Under the pieces are notes generated by a model that saw nothing but the letters and a program-made list of their open reading frames with translations, was not told the origin of the DNA and did no database searches. A stretch of 64,000 bases of DNA from Arcuatula senhousia (taxonomy: Eukaryota > Mollusca > Bivalvia > Mytilida > Mytilidae), in NCBI GenBank assembly GCA_963971305.1, contig CAXARO010000256.1, positions 25,082-89,081 on the forward strand, in the 5' to 3' direction. This document shows positions 12,040 through 23,639 of the stretch, one piece after another; positions within the stretch are counted from its first letter, which is position 1, and each line of letters opens with the position of its first letter. A program made the translations under genes and the position numbers.

Positions 12040-13057
12040 ATGAGAAAACGAACTTTAGTGAGGCAGCTTTTGCTGTTTACAATTACGGGTTTCATCGTTG
12101 CAAGTTTGTATGATTCTGTTGTGTTAGAGGTCAATGACACGGAACCGGAAACAACGACTAAAGGGACAACGAAGCTCATACCAACTGTTCCACCACGACG
12201 TCGGAAACTTTTAGTTGATTGTAAGAAAATCATCGAGTCGAACAAACAGGAGATAGAACTAGCTAAGGCATATATGAAAGTACATCGCCCTAGGCGAATC
12301 ACACCCCAAGAATATATAAATATCACACGCGATTGTGACAACTTTCGTAAAATTCTACGCTACGACACCTATCCGATTAAGGAAGAAGAGAGAGAGTTCC
12401 CGATAGCATTCAGCATTATTACGTTCAAAGATGCTGATCAAACGGAGAGACTTCTTCGTGCAATATACCGTCCGCAAAACTTTTACTGCATTCACGTCGA
12501 TGCAAGCTCACCGCCTGAACTACACAGCGCAATGCGCTCCATTTCGGATTGTTTTACCAATGTGTTCATAGTCTCAAAAACTGAGGATATTGTTTATAAC
12601 GACATTAGCCGTTTAAGAGCCGATATCAATTGTATGGCAGACCTCCATTCGCTTTCAACAAAGTGGAAATATTTCATAAACTTGCCGCATCAACAATATC
12701 CATTAAAAACAAACTTAGAAATGGTCAAAATACTCAAAATTTACAACGGTGCTAATGATATAGAGGGCATTTCAAAAAAGGGACGCATGATGGACTCTCG
12801 GTTTAAATATAGTTTTAAACTCGTGAATGGTGCGTTTCAAAAGACGAAAGAAAAGAACCAAACTCTACCCTACGGCGCTAAAATAGTCAAAGGTAGCGCA
12901 TATGGAGTGTTCAGTCGTGACTTTGTTCACTATATCTTGAACGACGATCGTGCAAAAGCCATTTTGAAATATATGGAGGATGTTAAAAGCCCCGATGAAT
13001 ACTACTGGGCCACTCTCAACCATAACGATGTACTGGAAGCCCCCGGTCGATACTCAG
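12040..13057 (+). CDS. GCNT: Core-2/I-branching beta-1,6-GlcNAc transferase, exon 1
   Basis: GT14-family enzyme that transfers GlcNAc from UDP-GlcNAc in beta-1,6 linkage to branch mucin-type O-glycans (or poly-LacNAc) in the Golgi. With exon 2 the protein is about 431 residues, like vertebrate GCNT1 (about 430). It is type II: a basic cytosolic tail, one membrane anchor at about residues 9-24, a Thr/Pro-rich stem, then the catalytic domain from about residue 120. Family motifs are AIYRPQNFYCIHVDA, SRLRADINCM, a KTNLE block and SPDEYYWATL. The glutamate of SPDE (residue 320) is the family's catalytic base. No DXD motif is expected, since the family works without metal. The first ATG with no in-frame extension is at 12040. 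A TTG nine bases upstream is not credible as a eukaryotic start. Odd point: the family's NLCG cysteine is Pro (residue 216). The exon ends at CAG|GTATGT in phase 1; reading through adds an unrelated tail and loses the C-terminal motif. Acceptor specificity (core 2, core 4 or I) cannot be read. Confidence 0.93.
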
Positions 13058-13390
13058 GTATGTTTGACATGTTGGAAGAAAATGCCAGTCTTGACAATCC
13101 AATCCGTTTTTATTGCCTCTGTTCATTGTCGAAACAAATGTGTTCTCACATTCACTTTTATTTTTATTTTTCTTATTTGGTTTTATCTTCGTCTATCACC
13201 CCTGTTCTGTAGTTTTGTAATATCTACTTAATGGTCTGCTGATTATCATGCGAATGATCGTCACACTTTCAAAAGATGACATTTTTGGGGGGATTGAGGG
13301 AAACTTAAAATTCATAAATAATGCACGACAACCAAAATATCTGAACCACAGGAGTTTGTTTTCCACATTTAAACTGCTTTTATTTTGTAG
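13058..13390 (+). other. GCNT: GCNT intron (333 bp)
   Basis: Bounded by GTATGT and TTTTATTTTGTAG. Removing it restores the frame in phase 1 and joins the two halves of the conserved domain. Frames inside it are not coding. Confidence 0.9.
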
Positions 13391-13668
13391 GAAAACCAGA
13401 CGACAAACCATGGCTTGCTGTCTACGCATCGTGGGGCGGACAAGACCGGTGTCACGGAAAATTCGTACGGGGAGTGTGCGTTTTTGGTGTGGGCGATCTC
13501 AATGAGCTTATATCAAAGAAGGAACTTTTTGCCAATAAGTTTTATGCGGACTATCATTATTACGCTTTAGATTGTATGGAAGAATATCTCTACAATCGGA
13601 CGTTTATTGATCAGCCTTTTGAAACATTTTATTACAAACAACTGCCGTTTATTAAAAAGACAACTTAA
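13391..13668 (+). CDS. GCNT: Core-2/I-branching beta-1,6-GlcNAc transferase, exon 2
   Basis: C-terminal 92 codons including the one split across the intron, ending in TAA at 13666-13668. It carries the family's terminal signature: a WLAVYASWGGQDRCHG segment, then VRGVCVFGVGDL, then LFANKF and a late conserved Cys (ALDCMEEYL). The frame is set by the phase-1 junction with exon 1 (split Gly). These motifs match the end of vertebrate GCNT proteins, so the gene appears intact rather than a pseudogene. It runs convergently with the EGF-ligand gene, about 10.5 kb away from the ligand gene's inferred poly(A) site. Confidence 0.92.
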
Positions 13669-14240
13669 ATATTGTAACAGCAGATACTCGTAAATTATTT
13701 TTATGAAACAAATTAAAGCATATATATATTATTTTTACCAGATATCATGAATCCATCTTGTCAGTGGAGATTTTGTGGTCTACTTTACTTCTAGCTACTA
13801 TACATAGCTTCTTCGGCATTGCATTAATGGAACTACAATGAGGTACAATTCTAGGTTACGCAATGCTTTAAATGGTTTATTTTACAAAAACGAAACCTAG
13901 CAATATTTCGTCATTTATGCTATCTAAAAAATTCTAACAATATATTTTTTTGAAAATCTGGCCTTTTCCAGTTTTCAATGTATTGTTCACGATAAAAGTC
14001 TTTAAAAAATTTTATTTTCATAAAGAAAAAAAAATACTGTCAGAGTGCTAGAAATTCCTTTTATATGCTAGAACATTCTGCTTCAATTATATTATTAGTA
14101 ATGACAGTATTATATATAAGTCTAGGTAACATTAAAGTACCTGTAAATAATTTAAAGGACTTAGAGTAGGCCGAGTGTGCATGGTTAACAACCGGTTCGT
14201 GTGACGCTCAAATAAAAGGAGATATGTCATTGTAGCTGCT
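13669..14240 (+). other. GCNT: GCNT 3' UTR candidate
   Basis: Possible polyadenylation signals are ATTAAA at 13712-13717 and AATAAA at 14211-14216. Which one is used, if either, cannot be told from sequence alone. Confidence 0.45.
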
Positions 14241-15438
14241 ATTCAGTTTTATGTCCACAAACAATATATTAGTGACTTGGAAAGCTGTTTAGAAGTAAAA
14301 CTTCATTTGGAATAATCTGTCTCTCATTGTTGGAGCTGAATTAACATCTATAAATCCAATTTATTGTTATCCTAATATTTTTTATTTAGTGTACCCGGAT
14401 ATTAGTTATATTTGTTTTTCAAAATTGTAATTTCCTATAAAAAAATAGTTCGTTTGAGCTTTATAAATCAACGAAAAACGGATTGTAAATTTACGTCTTG
14501 CAAAATATTTTAACTATTTTAGTATGTCATGACTTTTTAATGGCATACGAACTCAGGCAAAAAAAATCAAAATTTTTTCATGATTAATACAAATGTTTTC
14601 CATAGGCCTTAATGGTAAAAATGGACCATAAATTCATAGAAATCCATGGGAGTACAACCTAGTGACCAGGAACAGCATTTGCTCCGTATACCTTTAAAAA
14701 TCCTTTGTGGAGCTAATTGGTCATCTAATCTCCTATTGTTAGTCCTTTCAAATATGTTCAGGTGGGCCCAACACCTGGCTGTTCCATCAGATAAACACAT
14801 CATTTTAGGTATTATTAAAATTGGTGAAATATTTGGCATTAGACCATATGGAAAACTTTTTTTGTTTTAGAAGATAACATCTTGGTTTTTGATATCAGAG
14901 TTCGTATACTAATAAAAAGTTTATTAATGTTCAAAAAATAAATTTTATTTGAGAGACAAAAAAAAAATAAAAGAATTTTCGTTGATTTATAGTACTCAAA
15001 TGGACTATACATGTATCTATATGGCCACACCAAAAAAAAATGTGTGTTCTTTGTTAGATATAGAAAAGGTACCTTGAAATGATTGAGGTACATTTCAGGT
15101 TTAATAGTGCTGAAGCTAAAAAGTAAAAAATGATTTTAGGGTGGGCATGAAAAAAATAAGGTAGGAAGAAAACAGAAAGCGCACATTTATTTTTGGTTGG
15201 CCTAAATCCTCGTAAAGTGTGCAATATTATATATAATATATAAAGAGATTTCTGAATGATTAGAATTTGAAATATATATGTTGGGTGAATATTTGTTGGT
15301 TCATATTAATGAAAAAGGTTTTTTATATTAACTATTTCATACATGTAAGAAGGGGTTATTCGTATTATGTAGATGCATTATTGCTTGTTAACATGTTTCG
15401 TATACTAGAGCAGTGTTGAATATTTTAAACAGTGTTTT
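14241..15438. other. Non-coding stretch
   Basis: No gene is seen. At 14609-14870 both strands stay open for about 75 codons, but neither product resembles a family that I recognise. This may be a decayed repeat. Confidence 0.35.
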
Positions 15439-16426
15439 TAGCTCACCTGACCCGAAAGGTCATGTGAGCTATTGTCATCGTTAAGCGTTCGTCGTCCGTC
15501 GTCCGTCCGTCCGTCCGTCCGTCCGTTAACTTTTCTTCAAAGATCTTCTTCTCTGAAACCACTGAAAGGATTGCATTGAAACTTGGTATACTTGATCTTT
15601 AGGATGTCCTCTACCAAGTTTGTGAATTATATACATGTCAAAAAACCAACATGGCCGCCGTTGCTAAAAATAGAACAGGGGGGTCAGACCATTGTTTTTG
15701 GCTTATAACTCGAAAAGTATAAAAGATAGAGAAAATCTGGAGCAACTTCCTTGTTCAGCATCAAAAGCTCTACAAATCTCTCCATTGAGTCGAAGTTTTG
15801 AAACGACTCCTTATAGGAGTTATTGCCATTTAATCATCAAAATTGACCATTTTTTTCAGTTTTTGGACTATATCTTGAAAACCGTTAGAGCTAGAGGAAA
15901 AGTTAGCATTGCAGAATTGTTAAGCTTATTGAGATCTACAAAAATGATTTCAGGGTCAAGATTGTCAGATCAACCGTTTAAGAGTTATTCCCCTTTAACT
16001 GTTTTTTTCCATTAATTTACACTGATTTTCAAAAATCTTCTTCTCTGAAACCACTGAAGGGATTGCATTGATACTTAGTATACTTGATCTTTAGGATGTC
16101 CTCTACCAAGTTTGTGAATTATATACACATCGACCAACCAACATGGCCGCCCTTGCTAAAAATAGAACAGGGGGGTCAGACCATTGTTTTTGGCTAATAA
16201 CTCAAAAAGTATAAGAGATAGGGAAAATCCGAAGCAACCACTCATGTTCAGCATTATAAGATCTACAAATCTTTCCATTGAGTAAAAATTGTGAAACGAC
16301 TCCTTATAGGAGTTATTGACCTTTAATCGTCAAAATTGACCATTTTGGACAATAACTTGAAAACCGTTAGAGCTAGAGGAAAAGATCAGGTGAGCGATTC
16401 AGGCTCCTGGGAGCCTCTAGTTTTTT
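15439..16426 (+). mobile_element. Family A tandem-cored element A2
   Basis: Opens with the hairpin AGCTCACCTGACC-CGAAA-GGTCATGTGAGCT, then a (CCGT)n/(CGTC)n microsatellite and GTTAACTTTTC. The core is more diverged than in A1, with two long units each holding AAAATAGAACAGGGGGGTCA. It ends in CAGGTGAGCGATTCAGGCTCC and the GGCTCC/GGAGCC hairpin. No coding capacity; the 107-codon frame inside is spurious. Confidence 0.8.
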
Positions 16427-16803
16427 CATTCATTTAATTATTTTTAAGCAGGTTGAATAAAAATTTGTTTCAGGAAAGGCAAATTTGTTACAAGGTTTCT
16501 TGTCCAATTGGTTGCTCAGACGGGAGTATAAGATTCCCCTGTCCATCCAAAGGGAAGTTGTCGGGGATTTTTTTTATTTGCTGAATTGCTGAAAAATGCA
16601 CCCGTTTGGCCTGTCACCTCGTGACCTGGCATTGAACTTTTGACCCTGTTCATTTCACTAATGATGTCACCTTTACCAAATAAAAATTAAGCTCAGGGGT
16701 CGAATTTTTGTAAGATTTTTTAATGAGTTCTGTTTCAATTGGTCTACTTTTATTAAGAAAAAAGTAAGAAAGAACATGTCTAAATACATTTATCGAAAGA
16801 AAC

Positions 16804-17620
16804 ATGCTTGAAAACGTTCTAATTGTCGAAGACCAAAAAAGAATAACAACTAACAAGTGCGCCCATCCATACCCTGGTGACTATTTACATCTCATATATC
16901 CGAAGGAACTTGAGGTAAAGGACACTACAGATTCTAGGAGGTCTGCTTCATATTTGGATCTATTTCTTGAAATTGACACACAAGGAAGGCTTTGTACAAA
17001 GCTCTATGACAAACGTGATGACTTCAACTTTCCAATAGTTAACTTTCCCTTTCTGTGTAGCAACATTCCGTCCGCTCCAGCATATGGAGTTTACGTATCA
17101 CAATTGATTCGTTATTCCAGAGCATGTGGGGAGTACAACGACTTCCTTGATAGAGCTACACGGCTGACAAGCAAATTGTTAACACAGGGGTACGTTGCTT
17201 CCAGGTTGTTGTCATCACTCAAGAAATTTTACGGACGACATCATGTGCTTGTATGCAAATACGGGATTTCTATCTCTCAGATGAGCACAGATGTTGGTTT
17301 GACATAGAGTTTTGAAATGTCATCCTTTCCGGATTTGACCAACACTTAATCGATCTTTGGCAACGTGACGGGTGTGCTATAGCAAGCAGGAACTGCTTAC
17401 TCTTCCGGAGCACCTGAGTTCACTCTCGTTTCGACTTGAATTCGCGTTGCTGAATGCGGTTTTGTTGTTATGTGTGTGTGTTTTATGTTGTTATGTTGTT
17501 TGTTTTGTTGTGATGATTTTTAGTCTGCCGGTTTTGTCTTTGTCTTCACGGTTTTATGATACTGATTACCCCTTTGGTACACCTTTGCTTCTTTCAAACC
17601 GTGTCCGCCTGCCATTCTGA
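16804..17620 (+). pseudogene. Retroelement reverse transcriptase, C-terminal fragment
   Basis: The frame at 16804-17307 (about 167 codons) matches the far C-terminal part of a reverse-transcriptase protein common in bivalve and other invertebrate genomes. Landmarks are ASYLDLFLEID, LYDKRDDFNFPIVNFPFL, AYGVYVSQLIRYSRACG and KKFYGRH. The polymerase palm with its catalytic aspartates is missing, so this is a 5'-truncated dead copy. The next frame (17372-17620), with DTDYPFGTPLLLSNR, belongs to the usual 3' region of the same element. I cannot fix the clade (Penelope-like or non-LTR). The first ATG is not a real start. Confidence 0.7.
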
Positions 17621-18455
17621 ACATTGTTTCATCACATTGCACTTTCCTTCCTTATTGATAATAATTGCTGCTGATGTTATATCAGAATGGATCTTATAGA
17701 CATATTTTTGCTGTCAGTTGCCGAATTTTTACCCCCCCCCCATCCACCTATGTGGGTTGGACATTTAGGTATACCCTCATCAGTCAATAAGTCCGTCATC
17801 CTTTGGGTGAATCCTTAGTTTAAGCTCCATATCAGGGTATGATACCACAAGATGCATCATCCACTAAAAATATGTCACTGCTACTGGCCTATATTTAACG
17901 CCCGAAGAACTTTTGATTAAGTTCTTGAATAAGGTCCATATCTCGGGTACTACCGGCATGTTGGTAGGTCAAAGATATATAGAGAACGGACGGGCAATTT
18001 GTGGTTCGTATGTCTATACATTTTCTAGTTTGTTTTACATCATGTACATGTTTTAAATGCAACATATCCAAACTTTGATAAAAGTATTTGTTTGGCTACA
18101 CAAGATTACGAATATTTAGAAACAAGATATATGTAGCTATTGCTGTGTTACAGATGATGGGCTGTAATTTTGGGCAAATCAGACATATACTTCGTCTCTT
18201 ATAAATAAATATTTCAACATGTTTATTAGCTAGCACGCCATTTTTTTCTTATTCCATGTGGTGAACTACAGAATAGCACAACTGAATTCTAGCTTGACCC
18301 CAAGCTAACTTTTAAGTAATGTCCTCGTCACGTGCAGTAATTAACAAAATATCAGTGTCATTTACCTTCAGCATAAAGACAGACGTCATCAATGTACAAG
18401 ATAGAACTGTTTTAGCTTATCAAAACTGATGACTTGCTATCTAAAGTCTGCCCAA
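17621..18455. other. Non-coding stretch
   Basis: No gene or clear repeat. A C run lies at about 17731-17741. Confidence 0.35.
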
Positions 18456-18870
18456 ATGACACAGTTGACCTTGAAGTCAAAGGTCAATGTCACTTTGATT
18501 CCTGATACATTTATATTATAATAATACGTCTAAAATCTTTATCAGATATCCATTTTGAAGTTAACAAAAGTTCTGGTAAAGACACGTTTTGGATTTAATC
18601 ATTTTGACCTACAAGTAAGAGGTCAAGGTCATATTAAGGTCAATGTGGACCCATTATCTAATCATGATTAATTTAAGTGCCAGATATCTAAACTCTATGT
18701 CAAAGGATAACAAAGTTACGACTTGGAACGACTTTGCACGTAAAATCACCCTTATTTGACCTTGAGGTTAAGGTCAAGGTAATAAGAGGGTCACTGTGGA
18801 CACATCATCCAATAATGATTCATTCATATGTCAATTATTGAAATCTCAATATCAAAGGATGAATAAAATT
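18456..18870 (+). repeat. Degenerate tandem repeat rich in AGGTCA
   Basis: Two to three diverged units of about 170 bp. They share TTTGACCTTGA / AAGGTCAAGGTCA blocks, a 'GTGGACNCATNATC' block and 'ATCAAAGGAT'. Similar arrays are common in bivalve and arthropod intergenic DNA. The AGGTCA words look like nuclear-receptor half sites, but probably only by repeat origin. Confidence 0.55.
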
Positions 18871-19099
18871 TGAACCGGCAAGGCCGTAACTAGGGTTAAT
18901 TTATTAGTGAGGCAAACCTGATCGGCAGGGGGTCTGGGGGCCGCTCAAGGCCCCCAGAAGCATTAGGGTAAATGGTGCGAAATCCTGCATTCTGGGCGTC
19001 TCCTGAGAGCTAATTGAACCTGAAGCAAGGTTTATTAGTTGCTGTCTTTTAGAACAATTAAAACGATAAATGAGTATAATAAACATGGCCAACTTTCTT

Positions 19100-20026
19100 T
19101 TTCACTATTTACCATCGGAATTCTAATAAACACTGGTTTTGTACAACTGATTTGTTCCTTTGCTTAACCTCTTTGAGGTTTTATTATGCAATAAAGTATT
19201 GATAAAGTATTTATTCATTTAAAGCAGACTTTTAACTAAAAGTCATCTTACATTTCCCTGTCCTCCAATCAAAATTAATCGCTAGTGACTTCCGGTCAAT
19301 GGCGATGACGAGTGGTCGTGTTTTGGACTCAGGAGAAAATCCATCTACATCTTTGGCAAACTGTGTCATCCATCTTCAGAAATTGTTTTATGTATTTGGA
19401 TATGACCATCCTTTGTAGTAATGGACTAATTTTTCTCCTGGATTCATGTTTATGCCATTGACATGGAAGTTCGAGGTGCTATCAGAAAACGTCCCTTTTG
19501 GGAAGTTTTGCAGACCGCTCTTTAGATGTCTGTGGGTTTTGACTGTTCCCCTGATAGTCTGATGGTTTCTTTCCGAGATCTTTTCATAGGATTTTCGGCT
19601 TTCCTCCATCTCAATACAGTTGGGTGTCTGGGTCTACTCGACTGGATAGCTAGTTGTCCATGTCGGTATTCCCCGTTACGGAGCCTTTTATGTTTGGCTT
19701 GCTTTTGGCGCTTGTGGTTGATTTATTCCCACTCCCCTTTCCCTTTTTGTACATATTTCCTGCACTTGTAAGTAGTTCCTGCATGTTTTTGCCTTTATAC
19801 ATGTAAGTTGAGTCTCTCCTTCATGTTGGCTTTGTTGTCGCCCTTTTGTAGCTGTTAGACCAGACGCTAGGCCCAGGGGGTCCGACTAATATGGACACCA
19901 CAGCAATCCATGAAAGGAATGCCCAGATTCCCTCTTTACCTCATTCAATGAGGGTGCTCCTGATAGAGGAGGGAATTACTTGCATACACAGTGGCACATT
20001 TCTTTATAATTAGTATGTCTAAGAAG
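19100..20026. other. Non-coding interior of the composite element
   Basis: Frames at 19388-19609 (-) and 19526-19771 (+) are short and unassigned. The sequence is T-rich and may be retroelement 3' region, but I cannot support a family. Confidence 0.3.
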
Positions 20027-20310
20027 TCTTAATTGACACACAAAGATGACTTTTTACAACGCCATATCAAACATTTCGTGACTTCAAGTTTGCAATCGTC
20101 AACGACCTTTTATTGAACAATGTCATTCAGGCTTAGACTTTGAAAGTCTTTAGTTTACATTATTCCAGAGCATGCAGTATGCATAAAACTTGATCTTAAA
20201 TAGACCGTAGCATCCGAAACAATAAGCTACAATAACATTATGTTTAAACTATTTTTTGGCCTTCATTCACTCTTAGGAAGACATCATGTACAAATAGACA
20301 GTGAAAAACT
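20027..20310 (+). pseudogene. Second, heavily decayed reverse-transcriptase fragment
   Basis: At nucleotide level it parallels 16973-17250: AATTGACACACAA, an ACAA..CGTGACTTCAA block, CAATNGTNAAC, ATTCCAGAGCATG, and GGAAGACATCATGT against GGACGACATCATGT. Stops and indels break every frame. It is the same element type and orientation as the fragment at 16.8 kb but older. Confidence 0.6.
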
Positions 20311-20355
20311 GAAACAATAAGACATTCAAAGTTTAAAAGACAAAAACAAAATACA

Positions 20356-20572
20356 ACAAAAGGCTCCCACGAGCCTGAATCGCCCACCTTGTCGTAAAGC
20401 AATAAGGGTCTCTTCTATGAACTATTATCCCTATAAAGTGTCTTCGACAACTTCGAAACGATGGAGACTTTAGTAGAGTTTTGAAAAATTGTTAACAGAC
20501 GAAGACGACAGATGCCGACAGACGACCACGGACACCAAGTGATGGCAATGATTCACGTGATCCAAATCACAC
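20356..20572 (-). mobile_element. Family A element A3, mostly deleted
   Basis: Retains the hairpin end (AGGCTCCCACGAGCCTGAATCG), one partial core unit, AATTGTTAACAGACGAAGACGAC and GGACACCAAGTGATGGCAATG. All other units are lost. Confidence 0.7.
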
Positions 20573-21514
20573 ACACATAAAAATTGCGATTTAAGATGTG
20601 TTACAACAAGCTTCCCTGATGATCTGATGTCTCTTGTTTTTTTGTTGTTGTTGCTATTGCTTTTTTAAGTCTCTGCTTCCTCGTATAGTATCGTTGACTT
20701 GTGGTTTGGGATTTTTATACATTAGATATTTGAACACATGTCCGTTTGCTTTCATTCTCAGCAAACATTATTGAACGCTTCAACGACAGACATAGCAGTC
20801 TAGATAAACCATACTCACGGTCATGAAGTATTGCAAACCCGAAAAGTTTTTTCGTCACTTTCAGGCGTTTGTTTTTCCTAGAAGCAAGAGCATCTAGAAA
20901 AGGATTATAATCATCACTTACTAGTGACTCAAACCTTACGTATTCATAGTTAAAAATATGGGTATTGGTCCCAAAACTTACGAAACGACAATCTTCATTT
21001 GATTATAAATATTTTTTTAAATTGTCAAAATTTTTAGTGAGGCAATTGCCTCACTTGCCTCAATGGTAGTTACGGCCTTGAGTCCGGACATAGTGTACAT
21101 GTAAAATGAAAATTTATTTGACCTTGACTTGAGGACATAGTTTAAGGTCATATAAAGGCCTATGTGTTTTTTTTTTTTTTTGCCACACATCATATCATTA
21201 CGATTTATCCACATGCTTTATGTCACTGACCAGTGTTAAGGAACATAGAAATTATAGACCAGAAAGGCTTTGAATGTAAAACGAGTATCTATTTGACAGT
21301 GAGGGGCATTTCAGTCATATTCAACAAGGAATTAGATTCAATTATATACATTCCTTAAGGAATGACAAAACTTTCTGCCTCCCGATAAATTCTTTTGGTT
21401 AAAAATCAATACCGTTTGATTGTCAAACTTAAACTTTAATACAATGATATTCGCAAATTTATTAATTCAAAATCTTTTCCAGGACCTGGAACTTTAAAAT
21501 GAGATCCAAGGGGT

Positions 21515-21750
21515 TTTCAAGGGTTACCAAACTTTGAGGATCAATCTCAATGGCCAAGAGAAAAGACAAAGCATGGAAGACACACCGTAACAGTTATAGA
21601 TCGCAATGGTCCTGACTTTGTCATTTCAAATGAAATGGTGGGTTAAACCAGGTTTTATGGTGCGCCAAACCCCCTCTTTCATTGCGATCTTTGGGTCCGG
21701 AAGTAACACAAAACGCAACACAGTAGTAATAGGAATAATAAGATGATCAT
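21515..21750 (+). repeat. Dispersed repeat G, copy 2
   Basis: Carries the same blocks as copy 1, including GATCGCAATGGTCCTGACTT at about 21598 and CATTGCGATC near 21681, so the terminal stem is kept. Confidence 0.7.
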
Positions 21751-22127
21751 CAAAGTACAACAATTAGCAAAACACTTATCAAAACAATCACTAACCAATA
21801 CGTTTAAACTAATTTTGGAATTTTCCACCTGTGGCTGATAGTGCAAGAAGATTATTTTAGGGACCGTATGCCACATATTTTCTTGTAGACTTGGTCTTAC
21901 AGTCGGTTACAGAGACAGCAGTGTCGTATAAAAAAGTCAGAAAATTTTGTACAAGCCTTGGCATATCGAATAAGTTTTGAAAGTCAGCATAACTGTTGTT
22001 CTATCAGAAATTCAAAGTCAGGAAGATCAACTGTGTTAGGATAGGTATTTATACCATGTTTCTTATACATTAAACTTCTAATTCCTAAGATATGTATAGG
22101 TGTCCAAATGTTAACCAACTGTCAATT
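21751..22127. other. Non-coding spacer
   Basis: Nothing recognised. Confidence 0.35.
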
Positions 22128-23502
22128 AAACAAGAGGCTCCCAGGAGCCTGAATCGCTCACCTGGTCTTGATGTTAACCCTATGAAGACTTTTGTAGAGC
22201 TAAATGAGCTGAATGTTTAAGCAAGCAAAAGCTTTTCTCTATCTGCAATAGTTTTCTTTCGATTGGCCAAAAACACTATTTTTCACCTTTAAGGGGCTGT
22301 TACCCCTATAAGGGGTCATCAGACAACTTAAACCCTATGGAGACTTTTGTAGAGCTAAATGAGCTGAACATTTAAGCAAGCAACAGCTTTTCTTTATCTA
22401 CAATAGTTTTCATTCTATAGGCAAAAAACATGCAAAAACGCTATTTTTCACCTTTAAGGGGCTGTAACCCCTATAAGGGGTCATCTGACAACTTCGACCC
22501 TAAAGAGACTTTTGTAGAGCTAAATGAGCTGAACATTTAAGCAAGCAACAGCTTTTCTTTATCTACAATAGTTTTCATTCTATAGGCAAAAACATGCAAA
22601 AACGCTATTTTTTACCTTTAAGGGGCTGTAACCCCTATAAGGGATCATCTGACAACTTTGACCTTATGGAGACTTTTGTAGAGCTAAATGAGCTAAACAT
22701 TTAAGCAAGCAACAGCTTTTCTCTATCTGCAATAGTTTTCATTCTATAGGCCAAAACACTATTTTTCGCCTTTAAGGGGCTTAAACCCCTTTACAGGGTC
22801 ATCTGACAACTTCGACCCCATGGAGACTTTTGTAGAGCTAAATGGGCTGAACATTTTAGCAAGCAACAGCTTTTCTCTATCTGCAATAGTTTTCATTCTA
22901 CAGGCCAAAAACACTATTTTTCGTCTTTAAGGGGCTGTAACCCCTATAAGGGGTCATCTGACAACTTCGACCCTATGGAGACTTTTGTAGAGCTAAATGA
23001 GCTGAACATTTATGCAAGCAACAGCTTATCTCTATCTACAATTGTTTTCATTATAGGCCAAAAACATGCAAAAATGCTATTTTTCTCCTTTAAGGGGCTG
23101 TAACCCCTATAAGGGGTCATCTGACAACTTCGACTCAATGGAGACTTTTGTAGAGCTTTTGATGCTGAAGCAGTAGGGTGGCATCAGATTTCATCTATCT
23201 CTTATACTTTTTGATTTACAAGCCAAAAACAGTAGTCTGACCCCCCTGGTCTATTTTTAGTAACGGCAGCCATGTTGTTTGGACAGCGGTCACCATTTGT
23301 GCAATCTTGGTAGAGGACATCCAATAGATGAAGTGTGCAAAGTTTCAAAGCAATCCCTTCAGTCGTTTCGGAGGAGAAGATTATCAAAGAAAAGTTAACG
23401 ACGACGACGGACGACGACAGACGACGACGACGACGACGGACGACGACGGACGCCAAGTGATGGCAATAGCTCACATGGACCTTAGGTCCAGGTGAGCTAA
23501 AA
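22128..23502 (-). mobile_element. Family A tandem-cored element A4
   Basis: Reversed relative to A1. From the left it shows CAAGAGGCTCCCAGGAGCCTG, CGCTCACCTGGTC, about six core units, GTTAACGACGACGACGG, a (GAC)n tract, GGACGCCAAGTGATGGCAATA, and the terminal hairpin AGCTCACATGGACC-TTA-GGTCCAGGTGAGCT. The 122-codon frame at 23202-23570 is an artefact of the GAC tract, which reads as poly-Arg/Ser. Confidence 0.85.
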
Positions 23503-23639
23503 AGCAATACCTCTTTACATGAGACATAAGAAGGCTTTAATACCTTTTTTGATGCGCATGGTCTATGCAAGGAAGCCAGTTTTTGTGGTGAAGAAACTTA
23601 AGCAAGTAGCTGACAAACCTAATTATATGTCCCTGGTCA

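Larger units (their letters stand above)
18879..21080. mobile_element. Composite terminal-inverted-repeat element, about 2.2 kb
   Basis: Left end AAGGCCGTAACTA, with TAGTGAGGCAA 27-37 bp further in. The right end carries the mirror image, TAGTGAGGCAATTGCC then TAGTTACGGCCTT. The ends, which begin CAAGG, resemble hAT-type termini. Possible decayed target duplications are TGAACCGG on the left and TGAGTCCGG on the right (not perfect). The interior has no transposase but holds a degraded reverse-transcriptase remnant and a short family A copy, so it is a nest of insertions. The two ends could also be unrelated fragments of one family. Confidence 0.45.

Noticed and set aside
13058..13212. Unspliced C-terminus of the GCNT frame
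   Set aside because: It loses all family similarity after the GTATGT donor, while splicing to 13391 restores the VCVFGVGDL motif in phase.
14609..14870. Opposing 75-codon frames on both strands
   Set aside because: No family match for either product and no splice or start context; probably chance or decayed repeat.
23202..23570. Frame with poly-Arg/Ser
   Set aside because: Produced by the GAC/GTC microsatellite of family A; the same artefact occurs at 31819-32061.
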